Part shown: positions 52,325-59,622 of the stretch, one piece after another
How the letters are laid out: each line of letters begins with the position of its first letter
How positions within the stretch are numbered: the stretch's first letter is position 1
Source: Streptomyces sp. NBC_00690
GTDB lineage: Bacteria > Actinomycetota > Actinomycetes > Streptomycetales > Streptomycetaceae
DNA: 64,000 bases
Assembly (NCBI RefSeq): GCF_036226685.1
Contig: NZ_CP109009.1
Span: 5,545,501-5,609,500 of the forward strand
Reading direction: 5' to 3'
The notes under the pieces: generated by a model
What the model saw: the letters and a program-made list of their open reading frames with translations, nothing else
Database searches by the model: none
Told to the model about the DNA's origin: nothing
Made by a program: the position numbers and the translations under genes

Positions 52325-53683
52325 ATGTCGAAAGTGCCAGGGTGGCTCGCCGGTTGGGGCGATGCACTCAACCGGATGTCCGAGCGCATGGGCGAACGCC
52401 AGGAGCGCTCCCGCGACCCAGCTGACCTGGACGTGAACGTCGAGAAGCTCCCCGTGGACGAGGACCTCACGGCCCCTGCGGACGGACCGCGGAGCGTGCC
52501 CGCGCCACCTCCGTACGCGCCTGCCGTGCAGCCCCGCCCCGATCCGGTGGCCGCCATTCCATGGGGGATGAGGGTGGCGGCCGAGGCGGGATGGCGGCTG
52601 TTGGTACTGGCGGGGACCCTGTGGGTGCTGATGCGGGTGATCAGTGCCGTACAACTCGTGGTCCTGGCCTTCGTCGCCGCGTTGCTCATCACCGCACTGC
52701 TCCAGCCCACCGTCGCCCGGCTGCGCAGGCTCGGACTACCGCGCGGGCTGGCCACAGCGGTCACTGCCGTGGCCGGATTCGTCATCATGGGGCTGGTCGG
52801 CTGGTTCGTCGTCTGGCAGGTCCTGGAGAACCTCGGCGACCTCTCCGACCGGGTCAGGGACGGCATCGACGAGTTGAAGCGCTGGCTCCTCGACAGCCCC
52901 TTCCATGTGACGGAAAGCCAGATCAACGACATCGCCGCCAATCTGAGCGACACCATCGGCACCAACACCGAGGAGATCACCTCGGCGGGGCTTCAGGGTG
53001 TGACCGTGATGGTGGAGATCCTCACCGGGATACTGCTGGCGATGTTCTCGACGCTCTTCCTGCTCTACGACGGGAAGCGGATCTGGAACTGGAGCCTCAA
53101 ACTGGTCCCGGCCCAGGCCCGTGCCGGTGTCGCCGGCGCAGGTCCCCGGGCCTGGCGCACGCTGACCGCCTATGTGCGGGGCACGGTGGTGGTGGCCCTG
53201 ATCGATGCGATCTTCATCGGTCTCGGCATCTACATTCTCGATGTGCCGATGGCCGTGCCGCTCGCCGTCTTCATCTTCCTGTTTGCCTTCATCCCCCTGG
53301 TCGGAGCGGTGATCTCGGGGGCGTTGGCCGTCGTCGTCGCACTGGTCACCCAGGGCGTGTTCAGCGCCCTGATGGTGTTGATCGTGGTGCTGGCGGTACA
53401 GCAGATCGAAGGCCATGTGCTCCAGCCGTTCATTCTCGGCCGTGCCGTACGCGTCCATCCGCTGGCCGTGGTGCTCGCGGTCGCGGTCGGCGGGCTGACG
53501 GCGGGAATCGGCGGCGCCGTGGTCGCGGTGCCCCTCGTCGCCGTGACGAACACGGTGGTGGGCTATCTTCGCGCGTACAGCAGGGAAGAGGCGCTGAAAG
53601 GCACGTCACCGCCGCACGGCGCCACGGCACTGGGCTCCTCGCCCACCGTGTCGCCTGAGGCGCCGACGAGGGAAGTGCCGTGA
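52325..53683 (+). CDS. AI-2E-family membrane transporter-like protein
   Basis: A 452-residue protein with eight hydrophobic segments in the AI-2E/PerM pattern. A Pro-rich cytoplasmic tail (1-75) precedes the membrane region (about 80-420), with R-A-W-R-T-L-T-A-Y-V-R-G-T-V-V-V-A-L-I-D and I-E-G-H-V-L-Q-P-F-I-L-G-R-A-V-R-V-H-P-L late in the sequence. The ATG at 52325 has AAGGA five nt upstream; an ATG at 52304 has its GGGAGGAG too close. The substrate is unknown despite the family name. Coupled to the next gene by a GTGA overlap. Confidence 0.88.
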   Translation: MSKVPGWLAGWGDALNRMSERMGERQERSRDPADLDVNVEKLPVDEDLTAPADGPRSVPAPPPYAPAVQPRPDPVAAIPWGMRVAAEAGWRLLVLAGTLWVLMRVISAVQLVVLAFVAALLITALLQPTVARLRRLGLPRGLATAVTAVAGFVIMGLVGWFVVWQVLENLGDLSDRVRDGIDELKRWLLDSPFHVTESQINDIAANLSDTIGTNTEEITSAGLQGVTVMVEILTGILLAMFSTLFLLYDGKRIWNWSLKLVPAQARAGVAGAGPRAWRTLTAYVRGTVVVALIDAIFIGLGIYILDVPMAVPLAVFIFLFAFIPLVGAVISGALAVVVALVTQGVFSALMVLIVVLAVQQIEGHVLQPFILGRAVRVHPLAVVLAVAVGGLTAGIGGAVVAVPLVAVTNTVVGYLRAYSREEALKGTSPPHGATALGSSPTVSPEAPTREVP

Positions 53684-54402
53684 TATCCGAGCCGGAACTA
53701 TTCGACGGGGACGAGCCCTACACCGACGCGCGGACGATTCCAGAACAGCGCACCGAGGCACCCGTACCCGTTGAACCCGGTGCTTCGGACGAGGGTGTAC
53801 GTCGGCGGCCCTGGCTCTGGGCGCTCGGCGGAGCGATCGCCGCTTCGGCGGTCTGGGCCGGTGGCCTCTCCCTCCACGACGAGCCGACGCCAGTACCCGA
53901 CACCGGCGACTGGCGGGCCAGCCGCAACCTCTGCGCCGACGCGAAACTCAATGCGTTGACGACAGAACTCGGCGCCCCGCCGTCCGCTCCCAGCCCCTTG
54001 ACCCGGGTCCATCCGGACCAGCATCGGGCGAGTTGCTTCCTCGCCTTCGAGGGGGACGAGTCGAAGGGCCGATATCCGGCCACGGTCAGCCTCACGTACA
54101 CCCTGCACAAGAAGATCGACCCCGGACCGGAGTTCGAGGCGGAGCTCATGCCGACCCTCAGCGCCGATGAACGGCCCGCCACCTTGAGGCGCGTCGAACG
54201 GCTCGGGGAGAAAGCATTCGTCACCGTGAGCGGTGGAGAGGAACTGACGATCCATGTGCTCGACGGTCAGGCCGTGCTCGGTCTGACCGTCCAGATGGAC
54301 CTGTACGCCAAGACGGGCGCCCGCCCGCCCACGAACCTCTCCGGGATCAAGGCGTCCATGATCGCCGACACCAAGGCGCTGATGGTCGAGCTCCAGCGCT
54401 GA
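53680..54402 (+). CDS. Membrane-anchored hypothetical protein
   Basis: A 240-residue protein: polar cytoplasmic N-terminus (1-42), a single helix (about 45-65), then an outside domain (about 75-240) with C-A-D-A-K-L and A-S-C-F-L-A-F, a likely disulphide pair. The GTG start overlaps the transporter stop by 4 bp. No family is recognised, but being coupled to the AI-2E-like transporter suggests a joint role. Confidence 0.75.
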   Translation: MISEPELFDGDEPYTDARTIPEQRTEAPVPVEPGASDEGVRRRPWLWALGGAIAASAVWAGGLSLHDEPTPVPDTGDWRASRNLCADAKLNALTTELGAPPSAPSPLTRVHPDQHRASCFLAFEGDESKGRYPATVSLTYTLHKKIDPGPEFEAELMPTLSADERPATLRRVERLGEKAFVTVSGGEELTIHVLDGQAVLGLTVQMDLYAKTGARPPTNLSGIKASMIADTKALMVELQR

Positions 54403-54442
54403 GAACGTCCGGACCGCTGGTGCACGGGCCCGGACGGACGAC

Positions 54443-54479
54443 GAAGGACCCCGCCGTTCGCACATCGGCGGGGTCCTTC
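54443..54479. terminator. Bidirectional terminator between convergent genes
   Basis: GAAGGACCCCGCCG and its complement form a 14-bp stem, with TTCTTC partially following on the plus strand. It separates the hypothetical membrane protein gene from ahpD. Confidence 0.85.
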
Positions 54480-54503
54480 TTCGTGGTGGAACAACGGGGT
54501 CGG

Positions 54504-55040
54504 CTACTGGGCCAGGACCGCTTCGGAGTCCAGCGTGGCGCCGACGGCCTGGACGACCGCCGCGATCTTGAAGGCTTCCTGGATCGTCTCGCGGTCCAGA
54601 CCGGCCTTGCGCAGCACCTGCTCGTGGGAGTCGAGGCACTGTCCACAGCCGTTGACGGCCGAGACCGCGAGCGACCACAGCTCGAAGTCGACCTTCTCCA
54701 CGCCCGGGTTGCCGATGACGTTCATCCGCAGACCGGCGCGCAGGGTGCCGTACTCCGGGTCCGACAGCAGGTGCCGGGTCCGGTAGAAGACGTTGTTCAT
54801 CGCCATGACCGCGGCGGCGGACTTGGCGGCGGTGTACGCCTCGGGGGAGAGGTTGGCCTTGGCCTCGGGCTCCAGTTCGCGCAGGGCGATGGGGCTACGG
54901 GAGGCGATGGCGGTGGCGAGGACGGTTCCCCACAGCTGCTGCTGCGAGAGCTTGTCGTTGTTGCCGATCACCGAGCCGAGGTTGAGCTTGAGGTCCTTGG
55001 CGTAGTCCGGTATGGCGGACTTCAGCGCGTCGAGGGACAT
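54504..55040 (-). CDS. ahpD: Alkyl hydroperoxide reductase AhpD
   Basis: A 178-residue carboxymuconolactone-decarboxylase-fold protein. The redox center is [11 protein letters not shown] with Cys132 and Cys135 and proton-relay His139. AhpD reduces AhpC through lipoyl carriers in actinobacteria. It starts three bases after the ahpC stop, the usual ahpCD operon. Confidence 0.95.
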   Translation of the reverse strand: MSLDALKSAIPDYAKDLKLNLGSVIGNNDKLSQQQLWGTVLATAIASRSPIALRELEPEAKANLSPEAYTAAKSAAAVMAMNNVFYRTRHLLSDPEYGTLRAGLRMNVIGNPGVEKVDFELWSLAVSAVNGCGQCLDSHEQVLRKAGLDRETIQEAFKIAAVVQAVGATLDSEAVLAQ

Positions 55041-55043
55041 CGG

Positions 55044-55598
55044 TCACTCACCGGCCAGCAGGGCGACGGGGTCCAGGGTGGTCTCGCCCTTGGTCCAGTT
55101 GCACGGGCACAGCTCGTCGGTCTGGAGGGCGTCCAGCACCCGCAGGACCTCCTTGGGGTTACGGCCGACGGAGCCGGCGGTCACCATGGTGAACTGGATC
55201 TCGTTGTTCGGGTCGACGATGAAGACGGCACGCTGGGCGAAACCGTCGGCACCCTCGATGCCGAGGTCGCGCATCAGCTCGTGCTTGGAGTCGGCCAGCA
55301 TCGGGAAGGGCAGGTCACGCAGGTCGGCGTGGTCCTTGCGCCAGGCGTGGTGGACGAACTCCGAGTCGCCGGAGAACCCGAGGACCTGGGCGTCACGGTC
55401 GGCGAACTCGTCGTTCAGCTTGCCGAAGGCCGCGATCTCGGTGGGGCAGACGAAGGTGAAGTCCTTCGGCCACGCGAAGACGACCTTCCACTTGCCCTCG
55501 TAGGACTTGTGGTTGATGACCTCGAACTCCTTACCGGTCTCCAGGGAGACGCAGGCAGTGAGCTCATAGGTGGGGAACTGGTCGCCGACAGTGAGCAC
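55044..55598 (-). CDS. ahpC: Peroxiredoxin AhpC
   Basis: A 184-residue typical 2-Cys peroxiredoxin. The peroxidatic Cys51 is in F-T-F-V-C-P-T-E and resolving Cys in the late D-E-L-C-P-C-N-W. It reduces hydrogen peroxide, organic peroxides and peroxynitrite. The start is GTG 55598, with GGAG upstream. The region in front (55599-55723) has two GATCAATG copies and ATTGATCAAT at 55664, possible OxyR-type contacts, but no oxyR gene follows. Confidence 0.96.
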   Translation of the reverse strand: MLTVGDQFPTYELTACVSLETGKEFEVINHKSYEGKWKVVFAWPKDFTFVCPTEIAAFGKLNDEFADRDAQVLGFSGDSEFVHHAWRKDHADLRDLPFPMLADSKHELMRDLGIEGADGFAQRAVFIVDPNNEIQFTMVTAGSVGRNPKEVLRVLDALQTDELCPCNWTKGETTLDPVALLAGE

Positions 55599-55797
55599 GT
55601 GTTACTCCATGTACATGAGGGTGTTGGACAAATGCACCCTGTCATACCCTTGATCGCGGATGAAATTGATCAATGTGGTCAGTGTGATCCGGTGGGCCGA
55701 TCAATGCTCGGGGCCGCACTGGGTTCAGGTAGCTCGATCGGGCGGTTTCGCCTTGAGCCTCGTGTCTTCCCCGCGGTCGGCGAGTAGTACCAGGGCT

Positions 55798-56022
55798 ATG
55801 GCACTCGGCGACCGGCATCAGAAGAAGGATGTTGAGGCGGCGCTCAAGAGGGCGGAGGCTGCTGGGCTCAAGGTGACACATGACAAGAATCGACATCGAT
55901 GGGGGTGGGTGATCTGCTGTCCGTGCGCTATGAAGTTCCGCGTTCACTGCACGCCCCAGAGTCAAGGAAGCGAGGCGAAGAAGATCGATGGCTTCATCAA
56001 GGACCACCGTGGCTGTGCGTGA
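55798..56022 (+). CDS. HicA-like small protein, copy 1
   Basis: A 74-residue basic protein. Residues 1-26 are identical to copy 2. Then comes N-R-H-R-W-G-W-V followed by C-C-P-C-A, another Cys and a D-G-F-I-K-D-H-R-G-C end. Length, the Lys-rich helix at the front and the H-R-W after a turn recall the HicA mRNA-interferase fold with its catalytic His, but the Cys cluster is not typical of HicA. The second gene overlaps its last 35 nt. Interpretation as a toxin is inference; a small nucleic-acid or metal-binding protein is also possible. Confidence 0.75.
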   Translation: MALGDRHQKKDVEAALKRAEAAGLKVTHDKNRHRWGWVICCPCAMKFRVHCTPQSQGSEAKKIDGFIKDHRGCA

Positions 56023-56308
56023 GTGGGACTTCGTCCTGCATCTTCAGGAGCCGCTGACCCCCGCGCAGTCGGACACTGTGGACGGTCTCTACGACTTCAA
56101 TGACGGGCGCATGAGCCTCGTCGAAGGGCCGGGCACGGCCGAGTTCTGGTGCACCTTCGAGGCCGAGGCGCTGACCGCAGCCATCGCGGAGGCGCTGAGC
56201 CTCTTTGAGCAGCTTCCTGGTGTCCTGGTTCGTAGTGTGGAACTGGGGCCACGGGAGCTGGAGGACAACGGGATGACGACGCCGGCCGTTGTGCGGGTGC
56301 CCGAATAG
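55988..56308 (+). CDS. Partner protein of the HicA-like gene, copy 1
   Basis: A 106-residue acidic protein with alternating strands and helices: EWDFVLHLQEPLTPAQSDTV, D-G-R-M-S-L-V-E-G and F-W-C-T-F-E-A-E-A-L-T-A-A-I-A-E-A-L, then a final strand V-L-V-R-S-V-E-L. This looks like a beta-alpha-beta-beta-alpha-beta sandwich, resembling the N-terminal half of an actinobacterial family of helix-turn-helix proteins I remember, but without the DNA-binding half. The ATG lies inside the preceding gene (35-nt overlap, conserved in copy 2), which suggests coupled, fixed-ratio translation as in toxin-antitoxin pairs. Confidence 0.75.
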   Translation: MASSRTTVAVREWDFVLHLQEPLTPAQSDTVDGLYDFNDGRMSLVEGPGTAEFWCTFEAEALTAAIAEALSLFEQLPGVLVRSVELGPRELEDNGMTTPAVVRVPE

Positions 56309-56318
56309 AGCTGTCGCC

Positions 56319-56408
56319 TGGCGCCGAAGCGCAGCCGCGACCTGGCCCGCGTACTCCGGACTGGAGATCGCACGGGCCACCTGTCTGAAGTCGAGGACCA
56401 CGACTAGT
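56319..56408 (-). pseudogene. Possible relic of a duplicated regulator gene
   Basis: Between the two repeat units, 25 nt (56319-56343) match exactly the inside of the regulator gene at 57278-57302 and in the same orientation encode R-S-R-L-R-F-G-A. The remaining 65 nt read leftwards as V-L-D-F-R-Q-V-A-R-A-I-S-S-P-E-Y, plausible protein sequence without start or stop. This suggests that the duplicated module once included the regulator. Confidence 0.45.
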
Positions 56409-56482
56409 GCCAGGTAGCCCGATCGGGCGGTTTCGCATTGTGCTTCGTATCTTCCTTGCGGTCGGCGAGTAGTACCAGGGCT

Positions 56483-56707
56483 ATGGCACTCGGCGACCGG
56501 CATCAGAAGAAGGATGTTGAGGCGGCGCTCAAGAGGGCGGAGGCTGCTGGGCTCAAGGTGACTCGCACGGGAGGCGGGCACAGGTGGGGATACGTGCTGT
56601 GCTGTCCGTGCAACCAGCGGCGCACGGTGTCGTGCACTCCGCAGAACCCGAGCGAAGAAGCGAGGTATATCGATGGATTCGTCAGGCAGCACCGCGCTTG
56701 CGCGTAA
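56483..56707 (+). CDS. HicA-like small protein, copy 2
   Basis: A 74-residue paralogue of the gene at 55798, identical over residues 1-26, with G-G-H-R-W-G-Y-V (the more HicA-like G-x-H form), C-C-P-C, then C-T-P-Q-N-P and D-G-F-V-R-Q-H-R-A-C-A. All four central Cys positions and both end residues are kept, so they are probably functional (metal or disulphide). Annotation as HicA-type is by shape and motif only. Confidence 0.75.
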   Translation: MALGDRHQKKDVEAALKRAEAAGLKVTRTGGGHRWGYVLCCPCNQRRTVSCTPQNPSEEARYIDGFVRQHRACA

Positions 56708-56993
56708 CTGGTACTTCAATCTGGTTCTGCAGGATGTCATGACCGAGGAGCAGTCCGATGCGCTGGCACAGTTGGCCAGCTTTCACGACGGAAGGATCTC
56801 GCTGGTCGAGTCTCCCGAGCGCTCCTGGTTCACCTGCTCGTTCGAGGCGGAGACGATGACGCAGGCCATCGCTGATGCCCTGGCGCGATTCAAAGACCTC
56901 CCGAGCGTCCTGGTCCAAAGCGTTGAGCTGGACCCGATCGCCCTTGAGTACAACGGGATGGCGACGCCGGCCGTCGTGCGGGTGCCCGAATAG
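56673..56993 (+). CDS. Partner protein of the HicA-like gene, copy 2
   Basis: A 106-residue paralogue of the gene at 55988: N-W-Y-F-N-L-V-L-Q-D-V-M-T-E-E-Q, D-G-R-I-S-L-V-E-S, F-T-C-S-F-E-A-E-T-M-T-Q-A-I-A-D-A-L and V-L-V-Q-S-V-E-L, ending with the same A-T-P-A-V-V-R-V-P-E as copy 1. Divergence is spread through surface positions while core hydrophobics are kept, as expected for co-evolution with its HicA-like neighbour. Confidence 0.75.
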   Translation: MDSSGSTALARNWYFNLVLQDVMTEEQSDALAQLASFHDGRISLVESPERSWFTCSFEAETMTQAIADALARFKDLPSVLVQSVELDPIALEYNGMATPAVVRVPE

Positions 56994-57080
56994 AGCTGTC
57001 GCCAAAGTCCGGATGCACAGCCTGTGAAGCGGGCCCTGGATTGTTGGCCTCTATGGCCCGAGGGCATGTGGGCGGTGGCC

Positions 57081-58400
57081 CTATGCGGCCTGGACGGCAC
57101 GATCGTAAATCGCCCTGGCCATGGGGTTCGCGCGGTAGGGCTTGAGGAGTGGGCTGATGCTCGCGACATGCCGGTCCACTCTGCCTGAGTGCATCGCCGG
57201 GTGTTGATCCAGGACCTGCGACCAGGCACTGCACGCCTCTTCGAGGTGTCCCATTTCCAGTTGCCTCTCCGCCAGCATGGCGCCGAAGCGCAGCCGCGAC
57301 CTCTGGCTGTCGTGGGAATCCCGCAAGCGAAAGTGCAGCTTCAGGGACGAGATGCTGCCCGGGACGTCACCCAATGCATAGCGGACTTGGGAGACCGTGT
57401 AGGCGACGGTGGCAGGGCTGAAGCCACCGAATGCTCCCGCGGCGCTTTCGGCCTTGTCCATGGCCGCCTCCGTGTCCCTGAGGCTACGCATGGCATGAAC
57501 ACGCTCTCCAGCCACGGCGTAGGCATGGGCCTGCTGCGCCGCCAGAAAGGCAGTCATGCGCGGGGTGGGGGAGGGGGCGGCAACGGTTGCGGCATCGGCG
57601 AGCCGGGCAGCGGTGGTCCCATGGCCTAGGTCTGCGGCCTGCACTGACATTCCCCGCAGCACGTGACAGTAAGTCATATGATCGGCGCTGGCTCCGGCCA
57701 GCTCCAGAGCCTTGACGTAGTAGCGCTGGGCCAGTCCCTGCAAGCCTTCATCGACCGCCATATAGCCGGTCAGATAGCTGAGGAAGGCCGCAGCTGACAG
57801 CATCGCCTTGCGTACCTCTTCTGAGGCTTCAGCTCGAAGGTAGGGGGCCACGGTGTTCACCAGGAACGCGGCGGCCATCGGGCGGGCGTGCCGACCGCCG
57901 AACTGGTCATCAAGTTCGGAAATCCGTTCCGTCATGCTGGTGACCATGCGGACGTCGGACATGCCCACACGCTGACTGGTGCCGGCTTGGGTAGCCTCCA
58001 TTCGCCCAACAATGTCCGGCCAGTTGGGAACGGTGAGCGCCACTGAGAACAAGCCCGCACCCACGATGCCGCGGCGGGATGGCGACATATCTTGGCTGCC
58101 CAAGTCGATCAGGCCGTCCACCGTACGAGTGGCCGAATCCTCTGGCGGTGTGGGGAAGCCGGCGTCCGCGTAGGTGACTGGCCTCCTGAGGCGACGGGAG
58201 AGGGCCTCGACAATCAAGGGTCGTGTCTCCTCCTTGGGTGCCTGGCCGCTCAGCCACTGGCTGATGGACGGTCGTTGGTACGCCGTCGGGGTGCCGCGCT
58301 CCGTTCCCAGGCGGTTGACCAGTTGGGCGAACTGTCGATGGGTCCAACCCGCCTCGCGGTGTAGTCGGGCCAACCGTTCGTTCGGCTTGCGCGTAGACAT
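57081..58400 (-). CDS. XRE-family regulator with TPR-like repeats
   Basis: A 439-residue cytoplasmic regulator. The helix-turn-helix is at about 5-60 (N-E-R-L-A-R-L-H-R-E-A-G-W-T-H-R-Q-F-A and S-I-S-Q-W-L-S-G). From about 130 to the end it is all-helical with TPR-like units (for example A-Q-R-Y-Y-V-K-A-L-E-L-A-G-A), as in the large actinobacterial class of XRE/TPR signalling regulators. GAGG precedes the ATG. The promoter region carries a direct repeat GGGGTAAAA-GTGGTAAAT (58430-58447 on the minus strand) as candidate operator. It is convergent with the duplicated pairs and divergent from the microprotein/kinase genes, so may control either side. Confidence 0.88.
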   Translation of the reverse strand: MSTRKPNERLARLHREAGWTHRQFAQLVNRLGTERGTPTAYQRPSISQWLSGQAPKEETRPLIVEALSRRLRRPVTYADAGFPTPPEDSATRTVDGLIDLGSQDMSPSRRGIVGAGLFSVALTVPNWPDIVGRMEATQAGTSQRVGMSDVRMVTSMTERISELDDQFGGRHARPMAAAFLVNTVAPYLRAEASEEVRKAMLSAAAFLSYLTGYMAVDEGLQGLAQRYYVKALELAGASADHMTYCHVLRGMSVQAADLGHGTTAARLADAATVAAPSPTPRMTAFLAAQQAHAYAVAGERVHAMRSLRDTEAAMDKAESAAGAFGGFSPATVAYTVSQVRYALGDVPGSISSLKLHFRLRDSHDSQRSRLRFGAMLAERQLEMGHLEEACSAWSQVLDQHPAMHSGRVDRHVASISPLLKPYRANPMARAIYDRAVQAA

Positions 58401-58429
58401 GCGACCTCAACTCCTCGCACCCATAGCCC

Positions 58430-58447
58430 ATTTACCACTTTTACCCC
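58430..58447 (-). promoter_or_regulatory. Direct-repeat operator candidate
   Basis: GGGGTAAAA followed directly by GTGGTAAAT on the minus strand, two 9-bp near-copies in phase, 30-47 bp upstream of the XRE/TPR regulator start in an otherwise GC-rich divergent region. A likely autoregulatory or promoter element. Confidence 0.4.
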
Positions 58448-58585
58448 TGGGCTCCGATCCAAAGGTACCCCCGAGCGTAGTCAAGCTGTTGCCTAGAGCG
58501 AGCACGGAATGCAGCACAGACGCAAGAGGCCCCCGCGACCGCGCGAACGGTCCGGGGGTGTGGACAACGCTTGAGGAGCGTCGAC

Positions 58586-58840
58586 ATGACCCACCGTACC
58601 GCTCAAGGCTTTGAACCCCCAGGGGAGAGCTATGTGCCCAGGGAAGGCGACGTGGTGCGTGACACCCGTACGAGCCGCGTGGGTCGGGTGATGGGGCATG
58701 TGGAGCCCTTCTGCTACCTCCGCCCCCTCAAGGGGGGAGTGGAGTGGGAGGTGGAACCCGAGTACCTGGTGCCGGCCCGGCAGTCTGACGCTATGTCAGA
58801 TGAACTGTCCCAGGTCAACGCCCGGAGCAGAGGTCAGTGA
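58586..58840 (+). CDS. Small conserved-type protein, unknown function
   Basis: An 84-residue soluble protein: V-P-R-E-G-D-V-V-R-D-T-R-T-S-R-V-G-R-V-M-G-H-V-E-P-F-C-Y-L-R-P-L-K-G-G-V-E-W-E-V-E in the core, a beta-barrel-like pattern that I remember in many short streptomycete proteins next to regulators, then a polar tail. The ATG at 58586 has GAGGAG 7 nt upstream. First gene of a rightward group of tightly packed small genes ending in the kinase-like gene. Confidence 0.7.
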   Translation: MTHRTAQGFEPPGESYVPREGDVVRDTRTSRVGRVMGHVEPFCYLRPLKGGVEWEVEPEYLVPARQSDAMSDELSQVNARSRGQ

Positions 58841-58956
58841 GTCACTGCACCCTGGTCAGTGGCCTGCGCCGGCTTTGGCACTCCTGGGCTTGCTGGCTCC
58901 TGGTGGTTCCGCCACCGGCCTGCCTTCTGTGGGCCCTGCTCCAGCGGGTCTTCTGA
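58837..58956 (+). CDS. Cys/Trp-rich hydrophobic microprotein (39 aa)
   Basis: GTG 58837 overlaps the previous stop by 4 bp (GTGA), and 39 codons follow. The product has 4 Trp and 3 Cys, a basic start (R-R-L-W-H) and a hydrophobic half with W-L-L-V-V-P-P-P-A-C-L-L-W-A-L, so it may insert in the membrane. The overlap is the main coding evidence. A GC hairpin follows. No family is known. Confidence 0.45.
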   Translation: MSHCTLVSGLRRLWHSWACWLLVVPPPACLLWALLQRVF

Positions 58957-59008
58957 TCATCCCCGAGACTCCCGCTGCTCAGGACTGCACATCCTGAGAG
59001 CGGTGAAG

Positions 59009-59048
59009 GCGCCGTACGGCAGGGCTGAGGGTCCCTGTCGTACGGCGC
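59009..59048 (+). terminator. Hairpin after the microprotein gene
   Basis: GCGCCGTACGGCAGGG pairs with CCCTGTCGTACGGCGC (one G-U), loop of 8 nt, ending 90 bp before the next start. Without a U-run it may be a partial terminator or an mRNA stability element. Confidence 0.5.
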
Positions 59049-59137
59049 ATGGAACGAGCGCGCGGGTGTCCCCGTGAGGCGCATCTACATCGCCTTGGTT
59101 GGGAACGGCGTACAACCGCTGAGGAAGCGAACCACGA

Positions 59138-59473
59138 ATGCGTGATGTCATTCGCCGTGCCGTTGTGCGTGTGCTGGACCTCCTGGACCGAACACAACGC
59201 CGACACGGCATTCCCCGAACCCAACGGATTCAGGCGGAGCTGGGGGTCTGGGCGAAGCCGTGGCCCACACCTACACCTGAACACGTCTTGGAGCGTCACT
59301 CTCCCTTCTGCGGAGATGACCTCCCTCTCGCCAAGAGGTACGTACGTCTCGACGCCCCCACCATGCCGTTGCAGGTGGTGAGGGCGCGGACCTACAAGAC
59401 CCTAGTCATCGCTCCCCGAGGAGTGCACCTGGGGAATCCGCGAAACATGAAACGAACGGAAGACTCAGCATGA
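59138..59473 (+). CDS. Small protein with R-H-S-P-F motif, unknown function
   Basis: A 111-residue protein. A basic helical start (MRDVIRRAVVRVLDLLDRT), Pro-rich middle (P-W-P-T-P-T-P-E-H), then ERHSPFCGDDLPLAKRYVRL and a late basic part. I recall many streptomycete small proteins with an R-H-R-S-P-Y-x-x-D-x-P-L pattern beside XRE regulators; this one seems to be of that type. GAGGAA upstream of the ATG. The stop overlaps the next microprotein start by 4 bp. Confidence 0.65.
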   Translation: MRDVIRRAVVRVLDLLDRTQRRHGIPRTQRIQAELGVWAKPWPTPTPEHVLERHSPFCGDDLPLAKRYVRLDAPTMPLQVVRARTYKTLVIAPRGVHLGNPRNMKRTEDSA

Positions 59474-59568
59474 AGTCTTGGGTGACTGATGCGGACGACT
59501 GTGAACACCGCTGGGTGCCGTGGAGTGGCGAACGGCGCTGTGCGAAGTGTGGCGCAACTCAGCGATAG
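59470..59568 (+). CDS. 32-residue zinc-ribbon-like microprotein
   Basis: ATG 59470 overlaps the previous stop (ATGA). The 32-residue product has C-E-H-R-W-V-P-W near the middle and C-A-K-C-G near the end, i.e. a C-x-H ... C-x-x-C layout able to bind one zinc ion. Trp residues flank the Cys pairs. The tight overlap and ordered metal motif argue it is translated. It lies 54 bp before the kinase-like gene. Confidence 0.6.
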   Translation: MKSWVTDADDCEHRWVPWSGERRCAKCGATQR

Positions 59569-59622
59569 TCAGGAGGGGAGGGGTGTCGGGACGGGTGCCC
59601 TTCCTCGCTCATGGGAGTGATC

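Larger units (their letters stand above)
55724..56320 (+). repeat. Tandem duplication, unit 1
   Basis: The first copy of a unit of about 597 bp repeated at a constant 685-nt offset (second copy 56409-57005). The leader and first 25 codons are almost identical (the last about 20 leader bases and the codons themselves without difference), and the 3' end, around the second gene's stop, is near-identical too. The middle is diverged without insertions or deletions. Confidence 0.9.
56409..57005 (+). repeat. Tandem duplication, unit 2
   Basis: The second copy of the unit at 55724-56320. Gene lengths (74 and 106 codons) and the 35-nt overlap are exactly kept, so both copies are under selection. Confidence 0.9.

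Noticed and set aside
55798..56993. Firm annotation as a HicAB toxin-antitoxin system
   Set aside because: Only size, overlap and a His-x-Trp motif agree; the Cys cluster and the partner's shape differ from classic HicA/HicB, so it is kept as HicA-like.
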